Numbered from the stretch's first letter, positions 8,053 through 18,523 are shown. The stretch: 64,000 nucleotides of DNA from Bacteroidota bacterium (GCA_030706455.1 JAUZOL010000001.1:208276-272275), one strand, 5' to 3'. Numbers and translations: made by a program. Notes: generated by a model from the letters alone, not told the origin.

Positions 8053-10344
8053 TTATTTGCCTTGTAGAGTAAAAGATGTTTTCTGCAAATCCCGGCTATT
8101 GGCTCCTATCATCAGATCGAATTCACCCGGTTCGCTTACGTACTGAAGATCGTAGTTATAAAATTTCAACATATCCGGAGTAATCGTAAATGTTACTTTT
8201 TGCGATTGGCCTGCTTTGAGATATATTTTCTGAAAACCTTTCAGCTCTTTCACGGGACGGGTAACTGACCCAACCTTATCGTGCAGGTAAAGTTGTACAA
8301 CTTCCGATCCATCCACTTTTCCTGCGTTAGTCAAAACAACAGACGCCGTGATGGAACCTTGGTTTGTCATCGTGTTCCGACTCAATTCGATAGATCCATA
8401 CGAGAATTGGGTATATGATAGTCCGTATCCAAAAGGATAAAGAGGTTCATTGTCTACATCAAGATAATCGCTACGAAATTTTTCAAACCATTTCCCCTCA
8501 GGCAGAGGCCTGCCTGTATTTTTGTGAGCGTAGTAAATTGGAATTTGCCCGACATTTTTCGGAAATGTCATTGTCAGTTTTCCACTTGGATTTGTTTTTC
8601 CAAAGAGTACATCTGCAATTGCATATGCAGATTCTGACCCTCCAAACCAAACATGCAAAATAGCTGGAAGATTAGCCTGTTCCCAGTTGAGTGTTGTGGG
8701 TCTCCCCGCAAAATAAACTAAAACTACCGGCTTACCAGTACTCATCAATGCTTGAAGCAATGTTTTCTGTACATCCGGAAGATCAAGGTTTGTCCGGCAG
8801 CTACTCTCTCCGCTCATTTCAGAAGACTCTCCCATTGCGGCAACAATTACATCCGATTGTTCCGCTATTTTCAACGCTTCATCCAAAAGTTCTCGATCGG
8901 AACGACCATCACGATGCAAGTCTCTGCCAAACATTGTAGCTCGTTTTTCATAGGCTGTATCGGCCACCAAATTACTCCCTTTCGCATACATTATTTGAGC
9001 TTTGCCTGCAACAGCCTGTTGCAATCCCTCCATCAAAGTCGGCACATTTGCATGGACAGCTGCTACACTCCAAGTACCTACCATATTGGCTCGATTATTG
9101 GCAAGCGGACCAATAAGGGCAATCCGGCCTGTCATTTGTAAAGGCAGCAGGTTATTTTCATTCTTAAGCAACACAAAACTTTCAGCTGCAACCTGACGGG
9201 CAAATGCTCTGTGTTCTGGAGAAAAAATATCATATTTAGGCCGGTTCAGATCACAATATTTATATGGATCGTCAAAAAGGCCAAGCTTATATTTTGCTTC
9301 CAAAATACGCCTACATGCCCTATCGATAGTTTCAACCGTAACCTTTCCTTCCAGAATAGATTTTTTCAGTGTTTTTACAAACCCGTCACTCACCATATCC
9401 AGATCAATTCCGGCATTCAGAGCACGCGCCGACACATTTTGCAAATCGCCGATACCATGCTCTACCATTTCGGAAATGCCGGTAAAATCTGTCACTACAA
9501 AACCATTAAAGCCCCATTGTTTACGCAAAACATCAGTCATCAACCATTTATTTGCAGTTGCCGGAATTCCGTCCACTTCATTAAACGAAGCCATTATGCT
9601 ACCTGCTCCGGCCTGAATTGCGGCCTTATAGGGCGGAAAATAATCATTATACATTTTCAGATGACTCATATCCGTCGTATTATAATCGCGTCCTGCTTCG
9701 GCAGCACCGTAGAGTGCGAAATGCTTGACACAAGCCATCATCTCAGTTTTATTTTTCAGAGCCACGCCCTGATACCCCCGAACCATTGCCTTTGCTATTT
9801 CGGAACCAAGAAAAGGATCTTCGCCACTACCTTCTGCAACACGACCCCAACGCGGATCGCGGGCAATATCAACCATGGGACTAAAGGTCCAATTAATACC
9901 ATCGGCTGTTGACTCAATGGCTGCAATACGAGCAGACTGTTCTATCGTTTTCATGTTCCAGCTGCATGACAATCCCAGAGGAATCGGAAAAACTGTTTCA
10001 TAACCATGCACCACATCCATCCCAAACAACAAGGGTATACCCAAACGACTGTTTTCCACGGCCAACTTCTGGACTTCTCTAATCTTATCGACACCTTTCA
10101 AGTTGAAAAGTCCTCCGACTTCGCCTTTTCTGATTTTTTCAGCTACATCGCTACTCTTAGCAGTTCCTGTCACAATCTCACCCGATACTGGCAAATTAAG
10201 CTGACCAATCTTCTCCTCCAAAGTCATTTTTTCCATCAGCTTATCTATAAAGATTTTCATCCTATTATCTGTCGCTTGAGCCAAAGCCGCAACAGCCACA
10301 AGCATAAACGACAAGACAAACAAACCTTTTTTTCTTAACTTCAT
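8053..10344 (-). CDS. bglX: Periplasmic beta-glucosidase, GH3 (BglX-like)
   Basis: A 763-residue protein, close to the usual length of BglX. I chose the ATG at 10344 (MKLRKKGLFVLSFMLVAVAALAQ), which gives a proper signal peptide. The domain order is the GH3 N-terminal barrel with GMDVVHGYETVFPIPLG and the catalytic nucleophile Asp in GFVVTDFTG (D286 of this form), the GH3 C-terminal sandwich (VAAMGESSEMSGESS), and a C-terminal Fn3-like domain (VVQLYLHDKVGSVTRPVKEL). The enzyme removes non-reducing beta-D-glucosyl residues from oligosaccharides. It follows the susC/susD pair and precedes the EEP and GDSL genes, as in a small polysaccharide utilisation locus for a beta-glucan or glucoside. Confidence 0.94.
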   Translation of the reverse strand: MKLRKKGLFVLSFMLVAVAALAQATDNRMKIFIDKLMEKMTLEEKIGQLNLPVSGEIVTGTAKSSDVAEKIRKGEVGGLFNLKGVDKIREVQKLAVENSRLGIPLLFGMDVVHGYETVFPIPLGLSCSWNMKTIEQSARIAAIESTADGINWTFSPMVDIARDPRWGRVAEGSGEDPFLGSEIAKAMVRGYQGVALKNKTEMMACVKHFALYGAAEAGRDYNTTDMSHLKMYNDYFPPYKAAIQAGAGSIMASFNEVDGIPATANKWLMTDVLRKQWGFNGFVVTDFTGISEMVEHGIGDLQNVSARALNAGIDLDMVSDGFVKTLKKSILEGKVTVETIDRACRRILEAKYKLGLFDDPYKYCDLNRPKYDIFSPEHRAFARQVAAESFVLLKNENNLLPLQMTGRIALIGPLANNRANMVGTWSVAAVHANVPTLMEGLQQAVAGKAQIMYAKGSNLVADTAYEKRATMFGRDLHRDGRSDRELLDEALKIAEQSDVIVAAMGESSEMSGESSCRTNLDLPDVQKTLLQALMSTGKPVVLVYFAGRPTTLNWEQANLPAILHVWFGGSESAYAIADVLFGKTNPSGKLTMTFPKNVGQIPIYYAHKNTGRPLPEGKWFEKFRSDYLDVDNEPLYPFGYGLSYTQFSYGSIELSRNTMTNQGSITASVVLTNAGKVDGSEVVQLYLHDKVGSVTRPVKELKGFQKIYLKAGQSQKVTFTITPDMLKFYNYDLQYVSEPGEFDLMIGANSRDLQKTSFTLQGK

Positions 10345-10375
10345 ACTATTGTTTAATATTAGAAATACAATAAAA

Positions 10376-10404
10376 AAGGTGCCCAAATTAAGCTTGGGCA
10401 CCTT
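10376..10404 (-). terminator. Hairpin/terminator between susD and bglX
   Basis: An 11-bp perfect stem (10376-10386 with 10394-10404, loop 7 nt) is followed on the minus strand by TTTTA. It lies between the SusD-type gene and bglX. It may be a partial terminator or an mRNA-stabilising hairpin that leaves susCD transcripts more abundant than the downstream enzyme genes. Confidence 0.7.
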
Positions 10405-10471
10405 CGTAAAACCAAACTACCACCTTATAAAAAAACTAAAAAGAATGTGTTTTGACTACAAACATCAACCA

Positions 10472-11992
10472 TTAGAAATTTGGATTCTGAACTAAGACTC
10501 CCTTCGATTTATCTATTTCATCCTGAGGAATAGGCAGTAATGCGTGTTTGGCCTGATAATTGACCTTTCCTACAGCATGCAGCACATCGGCTGCAATTCC
10601 CCAACGTACCAAATCATAGAAACGTCCGCTTTCGAGACCTAGTTCGACTCTCCGTTCATGACGGATGGAATCGCGTAATACGTTCTGAACTAACGAAGTT
10701 ACCTTAGGCAAAATGGTAGCGTTAGTACCGCGGGCACGGGCTCTTACCATTTCCAGATAATTCGAGGCTTCTGACGACTTACCCAATTCATTCGCCGATT
10801 CGGCAGCCATAAGTACTACGTCGGCATAGCGGATAATGCGAATATTAACCCAGAACCCTTCTTTAGTATACAAAGCACGTTTTGCAGGATCAGTGTACGC
10901 CTTTTTATTAAAATAAGCCCCATTAGCAGACGACACCGGAGACTCTCCATATGGAGCATTTGTATTTGCAGCGGTAATTGGTTCAGTTGTCGAATGACGA
11001 AAGTAGAGTAAAGTGGCATCTTTACGGGGATCGCCGGACTCAAAGGCGTCGCCTAATTCCTTCGTTCCCATGTGCCAACCCCATCCAAGATTCCATTGGC
11101 CTGAACCACGAACACCCTGCACCTGACAGAACTGACTGCCGATAGTCAGGCTGGCGGGCAAAGACGCAGTGGATGTACATTGTAATTCAAACACTGATTC
11201 TGAAGAGTTTTCTCCCGCGTCGGTAAAAATTTTGTCATACGGAGTATTCAGGTTATAAAGACCCGAATTGATCACTTCAGTTGACGCTGCATACATATTA
11301 GCCCAGTCGTTCCTCATCATATAAGTACGGGCATGCAAAGCACGGGCAGCCCCCCAAGTGAGACGACCCACATACTGCGACGACCAGCTTTGCGGTAATA
11401 ATTTTTCTGCTTCCGTAAGGTCAGCATCAATTTGTTGGTATATTGCAGAAGCTGCCGATTTTGCCACATTCGCCTGAGAGGCATCTGTAATTTTAAACGT
11501 AACCAAAGGCACATCGCCGAATGCTCTAACCAGATTGAAATAGCAATAGGCTCTGAAGAAAAGGGCTTCGCCCCTCAGTTTATTGGACAAATCATCGGTA
11601 GTTCCCTGAGTTTTAATATCGGCCAAAACAGAGTTCGATTGATAAATGATGGTATAATTATGAGACCAGTATGCCTTGACCGATCCGTTATTATTCACAT
11701 AATTGAAATTATCGAACATTTCAGCCATATCGGCGCCATCCGATGCAGTACTCCCTTTTTCAGAATCTTCCGAACGCATGCATTCTACGGCAAAAGCAGG
11801 AATACCAGCCGTGATATTATAGCTACGCATCAGCGTGTAGATACTAAACACCTGTCCTTCAAGCCCGCCACCCGGGGCATCATCGGCAGTAAACTGACCT
11901 TGCGGTTTAAGGTCTAACAGATTATTACAACTAATGCCTATCAGAGCCATTGAGGCGAACGAGGCAATGGTTATATATTTTCTAAAATTCAT
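10472..11992 (-). CDS. RagB/SusD family nutrient-binding outer-membrane lipoprotein
   Basis: A 506-residue lipoprotein whose lipobox (ALIGISC, Cys at residue ~22) follows a short signal peptide. The TPR-rich SusD fold is recognisable from GEALFFRAYCYFNLVRAFGDVPLV in the first third and from the C-terminal block RHERRVELGLESGRFYDLVRWG, ending LLPIPQDEID...QNPNF. SusD proteins cap the SusC porin on the cell surface and bind glycan ligands. The susC gene ends 18 bp upstream. With the downstream GH3 glucosidase this defines a polysaccharide utilisation locus. The glycan cannot be read from the sequence. Confidence 0.95.
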   Translation of the reverse strand: MNFRKYITIASFASMALIGISCNNLLDLKPQGQFTADDAPGGGLEGQVFSIYTLMRSYNITAGIPAFAVECMRSEDSEKGSTASDGADMAEMFDNFNYVNNNGSVKAYWSHNYTIIYQSNSVLADIKTQGTTDDLSNKLRGEALFFRAYCYFNLVRAFGDVPLVTFKITDASQANVAKSAASAIYQQIDADLTEAEKLLPQSWSSQYVGRLTWGAARALHARTYMMRNDWANMYAASTEVINSGLYNLNTPYDKIFTDAGENSSESVFELQCTSTASLPASLTIGSQFCQVQGVRGSGQWNLGWGWHMGTKELGDAFESGDPRKDATLLYFRHSTTEPITAANTNAPYGESPVSSANGAYFNKKAYTDPAKRALYTKEGFWVNIRIIRYADVVLMAAESANELGKSSEASNYLEMVRARARGTNATILPKVTSLVQNVLRDSIRHERRVELGLESGRFYDLVRWGIAADVLHAVGKVNYQAKHALLPIPQDEIDKSKGVLVQNPNF

Positions 11993-12010
11993 ATTCGTTT
12001 GCTTTTAAGG

Positions 12011-15000
12011 TTAGAAAGTAAGATTAATCCCCATCGTATAAGTTACAGGCATCGGATAACTACCGTTGTCTACACCAAATGCAGTAGCCGATCCACCCAG
12101 TTCGGGAGTATAACCAGTGTTATGTTTCCAGGTTTTCAGGTTCTGAATATTGGCGTATACTTTCAGGTCTTTTACTGCCACCTTACGGAGCAATTGCTTG
12201 CTGAAATTATATGCCAACTGAACGTTTCTGATACGGAAGAAACTACCATCTTCCACATAATAGTCGGAGTTCATATTGTTGATGGTATGCTTGGTATTCA
12301 GCAGCGGTTGCCAGTTGGAGGTACCTTCACCATGCCAACGATCCATGCGTTGAGCCATAAAGTTGAACTGCGACCAGTTGTAGTTATCCCATGTACGGTA
12401 AATCTGACTACCCCCCTGTCCCATCATTTCTACGTTCAGTTCGAGGTTTTTATAGCTCACGCCGAAATTCACGCCATAAGTCACATCCGGAGTCGGGTTT
12501 CCGATCATAGTACGGTCGGACGTAGTAATTTTGCCATCACCATTCACATCTTGGAATTTCAGGTCACCCGGAGTTACTTTAGCCAAGGTGTTGGTCGGAG
12601 AATTAGCTATATCCGTCAGCGACTGATATACGCCGGCTACTTTGTAGCCATAAAAATAACCGATTGGATACCCTGCCTGTGTATAGCTTTGACTCTTGTC
12701 GCCGTCGATAATGGCATATCCTTGTTGCAACAATCTGACTACTTTGTTATTGAGAGTAGTAAGGTTACCTCCGATGTGATACGTAAAATCTCCAATCTTA
12801 TCATTCCAGTTTACAGAAAACTCCACTCCTTTGTTTTCAATTTCACCTAAATTTCCGATACCGGGCACGGTTCCCGACAAACCCGGAACTTTTGCCAATA
12901 GATCTTTAGTGTTTTTCTTATAATAAACACCTTCGAAATGTAAGCGGGAACGGAACATATTTGCTTCCAAACCAGCTTCCCACGCTTCTACTTTTTCCCA
13001 ACGCAAACTCGAGTTAGGCAGGTATGACAGCTGATAGCCCGGAATAATGGTGTTGCCGAACACCGCCGATGAACTGTTTTGTAAAATCGGATCTGCCGGG
13101 TATGCCGTATCCATGTTCTGGTTACCCAATGTTCCCCACGAGCCTTTCAGTTTCAAAGAATTGAGCCAGGTAAGACTTTTCATAAAATCTTCTTCGGACA
13201 TCAACCATCCGGCACCTGCCGAATAGAAATTCTGCCAAGTGTTGTGCGTATATGAGAATGCTGAGGAACCATCGCGACGGAAGGATGCATTCAACAAATA
13301 CTTGCTTTTATAATTGTACAAAATACGTGCAAGAGCTGAAACAGTCGAACGTTCCCATTGTGTACTTGCGTTGGTGGCTGTTCCTGCATCCCCAATGCTC
13401 ACGTACCATTTATCGGAATTATCGGCAATTACCAGTCCGTCACCTTGCTGACGAGCCGCATCCAACCGTTCCAGTGCATTGTAGAACGTGGTAAAACCTG
13501 CAGTTGCAGTTACACTGTGTAACCCAAATTTATTGCTGTAGGTGAGCAAATAATCGCTCTGAATTTTCTTTTCATTTTGTTTATACTGGCTTACGGCTGT
13601 TTTGCCTGTGCCAAGAGTAGTGACATAACCAACAACATCAGCATCATATAATTTTACGATCGGAGTAAAAGTACGGCTGTTGTACGATGAATAATCCATC
13701 GAGAACATGGCTTTGAAAGTGAAATTTTTCAGAAAGTTAAATTCACCGTAGATATTACCCGATCCGCGATAATTTTCGGCTCTGGTTTTGTTAGCTCTCA
13801 AATCCACATCCACCATCGGATTGGTGATCTGTGCCTTTTGAAAAGGAGGCAACACAGAGTAAAGTCCATATTCATCATTATAAACGGATCCTACCGGTGA
13901 TGAACGGACAGCATTGAGCACCTCTTTGGTATCGGCCGGCAACATGCGGGCTCCGTTAAACTGAAAACCAACCTTAAAGTCTTTGGTTACATTATAATCG
14001 TTGCTCAGGTTGACGGTCATCTTGCTGAATTTCTCGTGCTTGATATTTCCTTCTTCGCTGGCATAGCCCAAACCCAGATAGCTACGTTGTTTTCCCGTAG
14101 AACCGGTAATACTAATATTATTATTGGTTAAAAAACCGGTCTGGAAAATTTGGTTCTGCCAGTTGGTATCTGCCGTCCATTTAGAAAAATCGAAGGTGGC
14201 AGTTCCTTCATTTGTCAACTGTTCGTTATACAGTTCTTTGAACTGAGCTGCATTTGCCATAGCAATTTTATCGCTCACAGCTTTCCATCCGAAAGAGCTG
14301 TTGATATTTACTACCGTTTGTCCTTCTTTTGCCCTTTTGGTACTGATAATGATTACCCCATTTGCTCCACGTACACCAAAGATTGCCAGAGAAGAAGGAT
14401 CCTTCAGTATTTCCATCGACTCGATATCTTCAGGGTTCAGATAGCTGACGTTATCGGTAAACAATCCGTCAACGATATAGAGAGGTTTGTAGCCGTTGAT
14501 TGAATTCGTACCACGGATACGGATTTCAGGATCGGCACCGGCACGTCCGGAATTAACCACCTGAACGCCGGAAACTTTACCCTGTAAAGACGAAATGGGA
14601 TTGGTGGCAGGTTTGTTGGCTATATCACCAGCCTTGACGTTAGTAATAGAACCTGTTAAGTCCCGTTTTTTTGCACTACCGTAACCGATCACTACCGTTT
14701 CGCCCAATACCTGGGAGTTATCTTTCAGCGATACATTTATTACGCCCTGGCTTCCGACTTTTTTAGTCTGGCTTTCCATGCCAATAAACGAAAAAACCAA
14801 TATGTTGTCAGGAGATACCGACAGGCTGAATTTTCCATCCACATCGGTAATGGTTCCGATGGTTTTCCCCTGGATGGAAATGTTGACGCCCGCGAGAGGT
14901 TGATTGTCTGAATCAGTCACTTTTCCTGTCACCGTTTTCTGCTGGGCCATTGCATTGACGCCTGCAAAAAGAAGACAGAACAAGAAGAAGTGCCTGAGTT

Positions 15001-15049
15001 GTTGTAGGCTCATCTGTCGAAATAGATGTAAAAAATTCATATTCTTCAT
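12011..15049 (-). CDS. SusC/RagA family TonB-linked outer-membrane protein
   Basis: A 1012-residue TonB-dependent transporter. After the signal peptide comes a carboxypeptidase D regulatory-like domain (TVTGKVTDSDNQPLAGV, residues ~40-115), then the TonB plug with GKVSGVQV, IRIRGTNSIN and LYIVDGL, and the 22-strand barrel ending in the aromatic-terminal TYTMGINLTF. It moves oligosaccharides captured by its SusD partner across the outer membrane using TonB energy. It is the first gene of the susC-susD-bglX-EEP-GDSL operon. A -7 box lies at 15181-15188, leaving an untranslated leader of roughly 130 nt. The regulator encoded immediately upstream on the same strand is the likely controller. Confidence 0.96.
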   Translation of the reverse strand: MKNMNFLHLFRQMSLQQLRHFFLFCLLFAGVNAMAQQKTVTGKVTDSDNQPLAGVNISIQGKTIGTITDVDGKFSLSVSPDNILVFSFIGMESQTKKVGSQGVINVSLKDNSQVLGETVVIGYGSAKKRDLTGSITNVKAGDIANKPATNPISSLQGKVSGVQVVNSGRAGADPEIRIRGTNSINGYKPLYIVDGLFTDNVSYLNPEDIESMEILKDPSSLAIFGVRGANGVIIISTKRAKEGQTVVNINSSFGWKAVSDKIAMANAAQFKELYNEQLTNEGTATFDFSKWTADTNWQNQIFQTGFLTNNNISITGSTGKQRSYLGLGYASEEGNIKHEKFSKMTVNLSNDYNVTKDFKVGFQFNGARMLPADTKEVLNAVRSSPVGSVYNDEYGLYSVLPPFQKAQITNPMVDVDLRANKTRAENYRGSGNIYGEFNFLKNFTFKAMFSMDYSSYNSRTFTPIVKLYDADVVGYVTTLGTGKTAVSQYKQNEKKIQSDYLLTYSNKFGLHSVTATAGFTTFYNALERLDAARQQGDGLVIADNSDKWYVSIGDAGTATNASTQWERSTVSALARILYNYKSKYLLNASFRRDGSSAFSYTHNTWQNFYSAGAGWLMSEEDFMKSLTWLNSLKLKGSWGTLGNQNMDTAYPADPILQNSSSAVFGNTIIPGYQLSYLPNSSLRWEKVEAWEAGLEANMFRSRLHFEGVYYKKNTKDLLAKVPGLSGTVPGIGNLGEIENKGVEFSVNWNDKIGDFTYHIGGNLTTLNNKVVRLLQQGYAIIDGDKSQSYTQAGYPIGYFYGYKVAGVYQSLTDIANSPTNTLAKVTPGDLKFQDVNGDGKITTSDRTMIGNPTPDVTYGVNFGVSYKNLELNVEMMGQGGSQIYRTWDNYNWSQFNFMAQRMDRWHGEGTSNWQPLLNTKHTINNMNSDYYVEDGSFFRIRNVQLAYNFSKQLLRKVAVKDLKVYANIQNLKTWKHNTGYTPELGGSATAFGVDNGSYPMPVTYTMGINLTF

Positions 15050-15180
15050 TGTATTAAATTGTTAATAATCCCGGTTAAACAAGTTAAAGCAAGCAAACAG
15101 TCGTTATGTTGTTCTTCGTGGGCCCTTAGTACGAATAGTTACAGCAACCACCACTTACTCCCTTTGACAGGCAACCGCAG

Positions 15181-15188
15181 CAAAGGTA
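15181..15188 (-). promoter_or_regulatory. -7 box (TACCTTTG) of the susC/susD/bglX operon
   Basis: The minus strand reads TACCTTTG, matching TAnnTTTG. A TTTG at 15217-15214 lies 25 bp further upstream, somewhat beyond the usual spacing. The site is 132 bp before the susC ATG. Confidence 0.55.
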
Positions 15189-15533
15189 TTCCTCCTTGAT
15201 TAACGGATATAAACAAATGGGTTCACCACAACTACGACATCCTATATTTTTAACAAATGCGACACCTCATGTTTACTACTCAAATAATATTAATATATTA
15301 TTATACAATTGATTAACAACATAAAAAAAATACACAAAATAGCATCTAAAACACACAAATGAGAAGTCGAACAGGATCAAAAAGCAAAGGATGAGGTCTA
15401 TTTTGGCTTTACAGGATATTCATTCCCTGATACTTTTTATCATTTTTGAGGGTGGCATCCGTTACAATAGAGATTATTTGTGCGGTTGGCACCAAATGAA
15501 CAGAATCTTGGCTTGTGTTCGGCAAGACGAAAA

Positions 15534-15568
15534 AGCCGGGTTGTTCAGTTGCACTGAACAGCCCGGCT
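15534..15568 (-). terminator. Strong rho-independent terminator of the regulator gene
   Basis: A 16-bp stem with one wobble pair (15534-15549 with 15553-15568) and a 3-nt loop, followed on the minus strand by TTTTTCGTC. It sits 36 bp after the stop codon of the reg_prop/LuxR regulator. It insulates that gene from the susC operon downstream. Confidence 0.85.
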
Positions 15569-15603
15569 ATACTTCAACGTCGAATAAAGCAGAAGGGTCT
15601 CTC

Positions 15604-18453
15604 CTATTCTATTTCGATAAAATACTCGTTCAAAATCTGGTTAGGTTTCAGATCGATCTTTTTACGGAGCCGATAACGGTTATTCTCCACTGCCCGCACA
15701 GAAAGGTTCATCAACGAGGCGATATCTTTGGTATCCAAATTCAGTTTCAGGCAGGCGCAGAGCCGTAAATCGTTCGGTGTAAGCTCTGGATGTTTTTCTT
15801 TCAGACGTTTAAAAAATAAACTATGCTTTTGTTCGAACTGAATCATAAACATTTTCCAGTCCTCTTCAGCATCCAGCCGGTCGGAGAGTAGTCGGCTCAT
15901 TTTCTGGAAGAGCGGAATCATGCTCTTCTGTGTGTTTTTCTCCGACATATTTTCCACCATCTCTTTCAAATGAAGAATTAGCTCGTTCTTGCGAATGATA
16001 AAAGACGTCTGGGTCAATAGCTCCCCGTTTTTTGCCTCAATTTCGCCTTGTAAACGTTCGTTCATATTGCGCAAATGCTCGGCCTCCAACATGCGCAGTT
16101 GCTGCATCTGTATATTTCGAAAACGACGTATGACGTAATAGCGGATCAGGTAGGCAATGCCTGCCAGCAAGAGAATATAGAATATCCAGGCCCATACAGA
16201 CCGATACCAAGGTGCACGTATGTCGAACTGGTATTCGGTGATAGCAGAATAATTCCCTAACCCATCGGTAGAACGCACCTGAAAGACATAATGTCCCTGA
16301 GGAAGACGGGCATAAGATACGCTGTTGGTAGTAACTGGATCGCACCACCGGTCATCCACATTGGCATTCTTCAGTCGGTATTGCACCATCAAAGCTTGTG
16401 CAAAGGCATTTCTTACGGTAAAGTTAATCGTCACGCTATTATAGGCGTATCCGATAGAAGCCTCCTCATTCACAGAACAGTAAACAGGCTCCCGCTCCAG
16501 CCCAGTAGCCTTTACCGCCTCCAGAAAAGGTGGAACCAAACGGGTCGAGAGGTTGCTGCGACGAACCTTACTCAGGGTATGGGTTGCAAAACCATCATCG
16601 AGACAAAGGAGCGAAAGCGAATCATTCAGCATGGAAATATTCTCGTACTCATTCACAAACGAGAGCGAATTGTTTTCCAGGCGGTACGATTCCTCTATCC
16701 GGCATTTATACCCGTCGTAGAAGAATCGGCAGATGGCATTTCCGGTAATGGCCCAATTGATATCGTCACGAATAGGAACAATGTTCTTGATATCGCTCAG
16801 ATTGGCAAAACAACGGCTCAACGTGGCATCTTGCTGCAGACGGTTTCGGGTTTCGTTATAGGTCCAGAAATGGTTTCCCCCGACCAGCAAAATACGTTCG
16901 CCAGCTTTAAACAAACGTATCTGAGCAGGCAGCGACGGATCGTTTTTTTTCGAAAAACAGGTAATGTATTTAAATCGGGTTGCCGCATCGTCGAGGCGGC
17001 ATTTATAAATGGCATGCGACGTCGTCTCGAGCCAGATATTGCCTAGATAATCGGTTTCGGCACGCAGGATCGACTCCGGTATCTGGGTCATCGAGTGCAG
17101 GGATTGCGTTGTTTTATCATACACATATAAACTGTGATAAGTGACGATGAATTGGTAAATCCTGCCTCTGATAATACTTTCGAATATCCGAAAAACGCCG
17201 GTATGGATTTGCGGCAGTGGAGACGAAACCGTAAGTCCCTTACTAATCTCTTTCACCCCGCTGTTATGTCCAAAATAGAGCCGATCGCCTATTTTAGAAA
17301 AAGACCACACCTGCCCCTGAGTTCCCTCTATAAATTTAAGCTTTGAGAACAGATCTGGATCATTCAAAGCATCACTGGAGACAACAAATACTCCCTGATT
17401 AGTTCCCAACAGCAAATGTCCGTTCCATAACGTTGCGGCATATACACTTCCGGCATCTTTTTCATTCGATTTATAGAAGCTGAAACCTTCTTTGTACAGA
17501 ATATATGACAGGCCTCGGTCCATGGCCACCCACACATTATGCTGATAATCCTCGAAGAGAGCCTGTACGGTATTGTTTTGCAATGAATTTCCTGTATTAA
17601 AATGATTAATCAGTTGTCCGGTCTCACTCACTTCGTACACTCCATTCAACAGGGTACCAAGAAAATAGCTGCGTTTATGCTCCGAATAGATACCACAGTT
17701 CAGCTCCGTACCTTTCAACCGTTCTGACAGTCCGGTATTCCACAGCACAAACCCCGCACCGTTGTACCGGAACAATTTACCGTCGGAGGTACCGACCAGC
17801 ACCTCATTTTGTCCCAACGGTAGAATGACCCGGACCACAGTGCCTCTGAACAAGTCGCTTCCGGGAATTTTCGCCAGTTGACTTCCCTTTAAGCGGAACA
17901 GCGCACCGTTGATTTCCTGCACCCAAAACTCATTGCGCACCTTCAGCAAGAATAAAAAGCCATTCACCGACCTGATCTTGCTGATACGGTTATTCTCGTA
18001 CAGATAGATATTGCTGAACGATTGAAAATAGACCCGTTTGCCGTCACACCAGATTTTCCAGAAACTTTCGTCGATATTGTTTTTCTTCAACAATCCTGTC
18101 AGTGATGTGTATGCAAAGTGTCCAGAAGCATCTCTGTCCCACCGGCCAATTTCGTTATTACCGCCCGTGAATACGGTTTTGTGGGAAACTATGGCTAAAG
18201 CGCGTACCATGGGAGAACGTGGAGGCGTATTGAGTGTCCACGACATGCCGTCGCTCTCCAGTAAACCCATATCATTACCGCAATAAATAATACCACGTTC
18301 ATCCTGTCCCAGCGACCAGTTTTTAGTGGCTGCCTTGTATTGATTTTTGTAAATATTGAGGACCAGAGGTGTAGCACGAGACTGCTCCTCAAACACACTA
18401 AAAATAATAAAAAAGAACAGTAACAAGGAGCGTTTAGGGTATGATTTCAGCAT
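15604..18453 (-). CDS. Membrane-anchored one-component regulator: reg_prop propellers, Y_Y_Y, LuxR-type HTH
   Basis: A 949-residue protein with an N-terminal signal/anchor. The first ~640 residues are repeated two-component-regulator propeller blades (KNWSLGQDERGIIYCGND, LFEDYQHNVWVAMDRGL, DYLGNIWLETT). They are followed by a Y_Y_Y domain (VQYRLKNANVDDRWCDP...YVFQVRSTDGLGNYS) and a single membrane helix (~750-775). The cytoplasmic side has a coiled coil and a C-terminal LuxR/GerE-type helix-turn-helix (LTPNDLRLCACLKLNLDTKD...SVRAVENNRYRLRKK, residues ~891-930). Hybrid two-component systems of Bacteroidota use the same sensor with a histidine kinase, but here there is no kinase or receiver, so signal and DNA binding lie in one chain. 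It probably senses an oligosaccharide and controls the adjacent susC operon. Confidence 0.9.
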   Translation of the reverse strand: MLKSYPKRSLLLFFFIIFSVFEEQSRATPLVLNIYKNQYKAATKNWSLGQDERGIIYCGNDMGLLESDGMSWTLNTPPRSPMVRALAIVSHKTVFTGGNNEIGRWDRDASGHFAYTSLTGLLKKNNIDESFWKIWCDGKRVYFQSFSNIYLYENNRISKIRSVNGFLFLLKVRNEFWVQEINGALFRLKGSQLAKIPGSDLFRGTVVRVILPLGQNEVLVGTSDGKLFRYNGAGFVLWNTGLSERLKGTELNCGIYSEHKRSYFLGTLLNGVYEVSETGQLINHFNTGNSLQNNTVQALFEDYQHNVWVAMDRGLSYILYKEGFSFYKSNEKDAGSVYAATLWNGHLLLGTNQGVFVVSSDALNDPDLFSKLKFIEGTQGQVWSFSKIGDRLYFGHNSGVKEISKGLTVSSPLPQIHTGVFRIFESIIRGRIYQFIVTYHSLYVYDKTTQSLHSMTQIPESILRAETDYLGNIWLETTSHAIYKCRLDDAATRFKYITCFSKKNDPSLPAQIRLFKAGERILLVGGNHFWTYNETRNRLQQDATLSRCFANLSDIKNIVPIRDDINWAITGNAICRFFYDGYKCRIEESYRLENNSLSFVNEYENISMLNDSLSLLCLDDGFATHTLSKVRRSNLSTRLVPPFLEAVKATGLEREPVYCSVNEEASIGYAYNSVTINFTVRNAFAQALMVQYRLKNANVDDRWCDPVTTNSVSYARLPQGHYVFQVRSTDGLGNYSAITEYQFDIRAPWYRSVWAWIFYILLLAGIAYLIRYYVIRRFRNIQMQQLRMLEAEHLRNMNERLQGEIEAKNGELLTQTSFIIRKNELILHLKEMVENMSEKNTQKSMIPLFQKMSRLLSDRLDAEEDWKMFMIQFEQKHSLFFKRLKEKHPELTPNDLRLCACLKLNLDTKDIASLMNLSVRAVENNRYRLRKKIDLKPNQILNEYFIEIE

Positions 18454-18523
18454 AGATAATTAAAAGTTTGCGTGAAATATCCGGGACGATAGTCCAAAAA
18501 ATCATTACGTAAATAGTGAGTTG

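Larger units (their letters stand above)
15050..15603. other. Intergenic region between regulator gene and susC
   Basis: This 554-bp region holds the terminator at 15534-15568, then an AT-rich stretch with several TAATATATTA-like repeats (15286-15310), and the susC promoter and leader near 15050-15190. I see no coding frame. The AT-rich segment is the most likely binding region for the upstream regulator. Confidence 0.5.
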
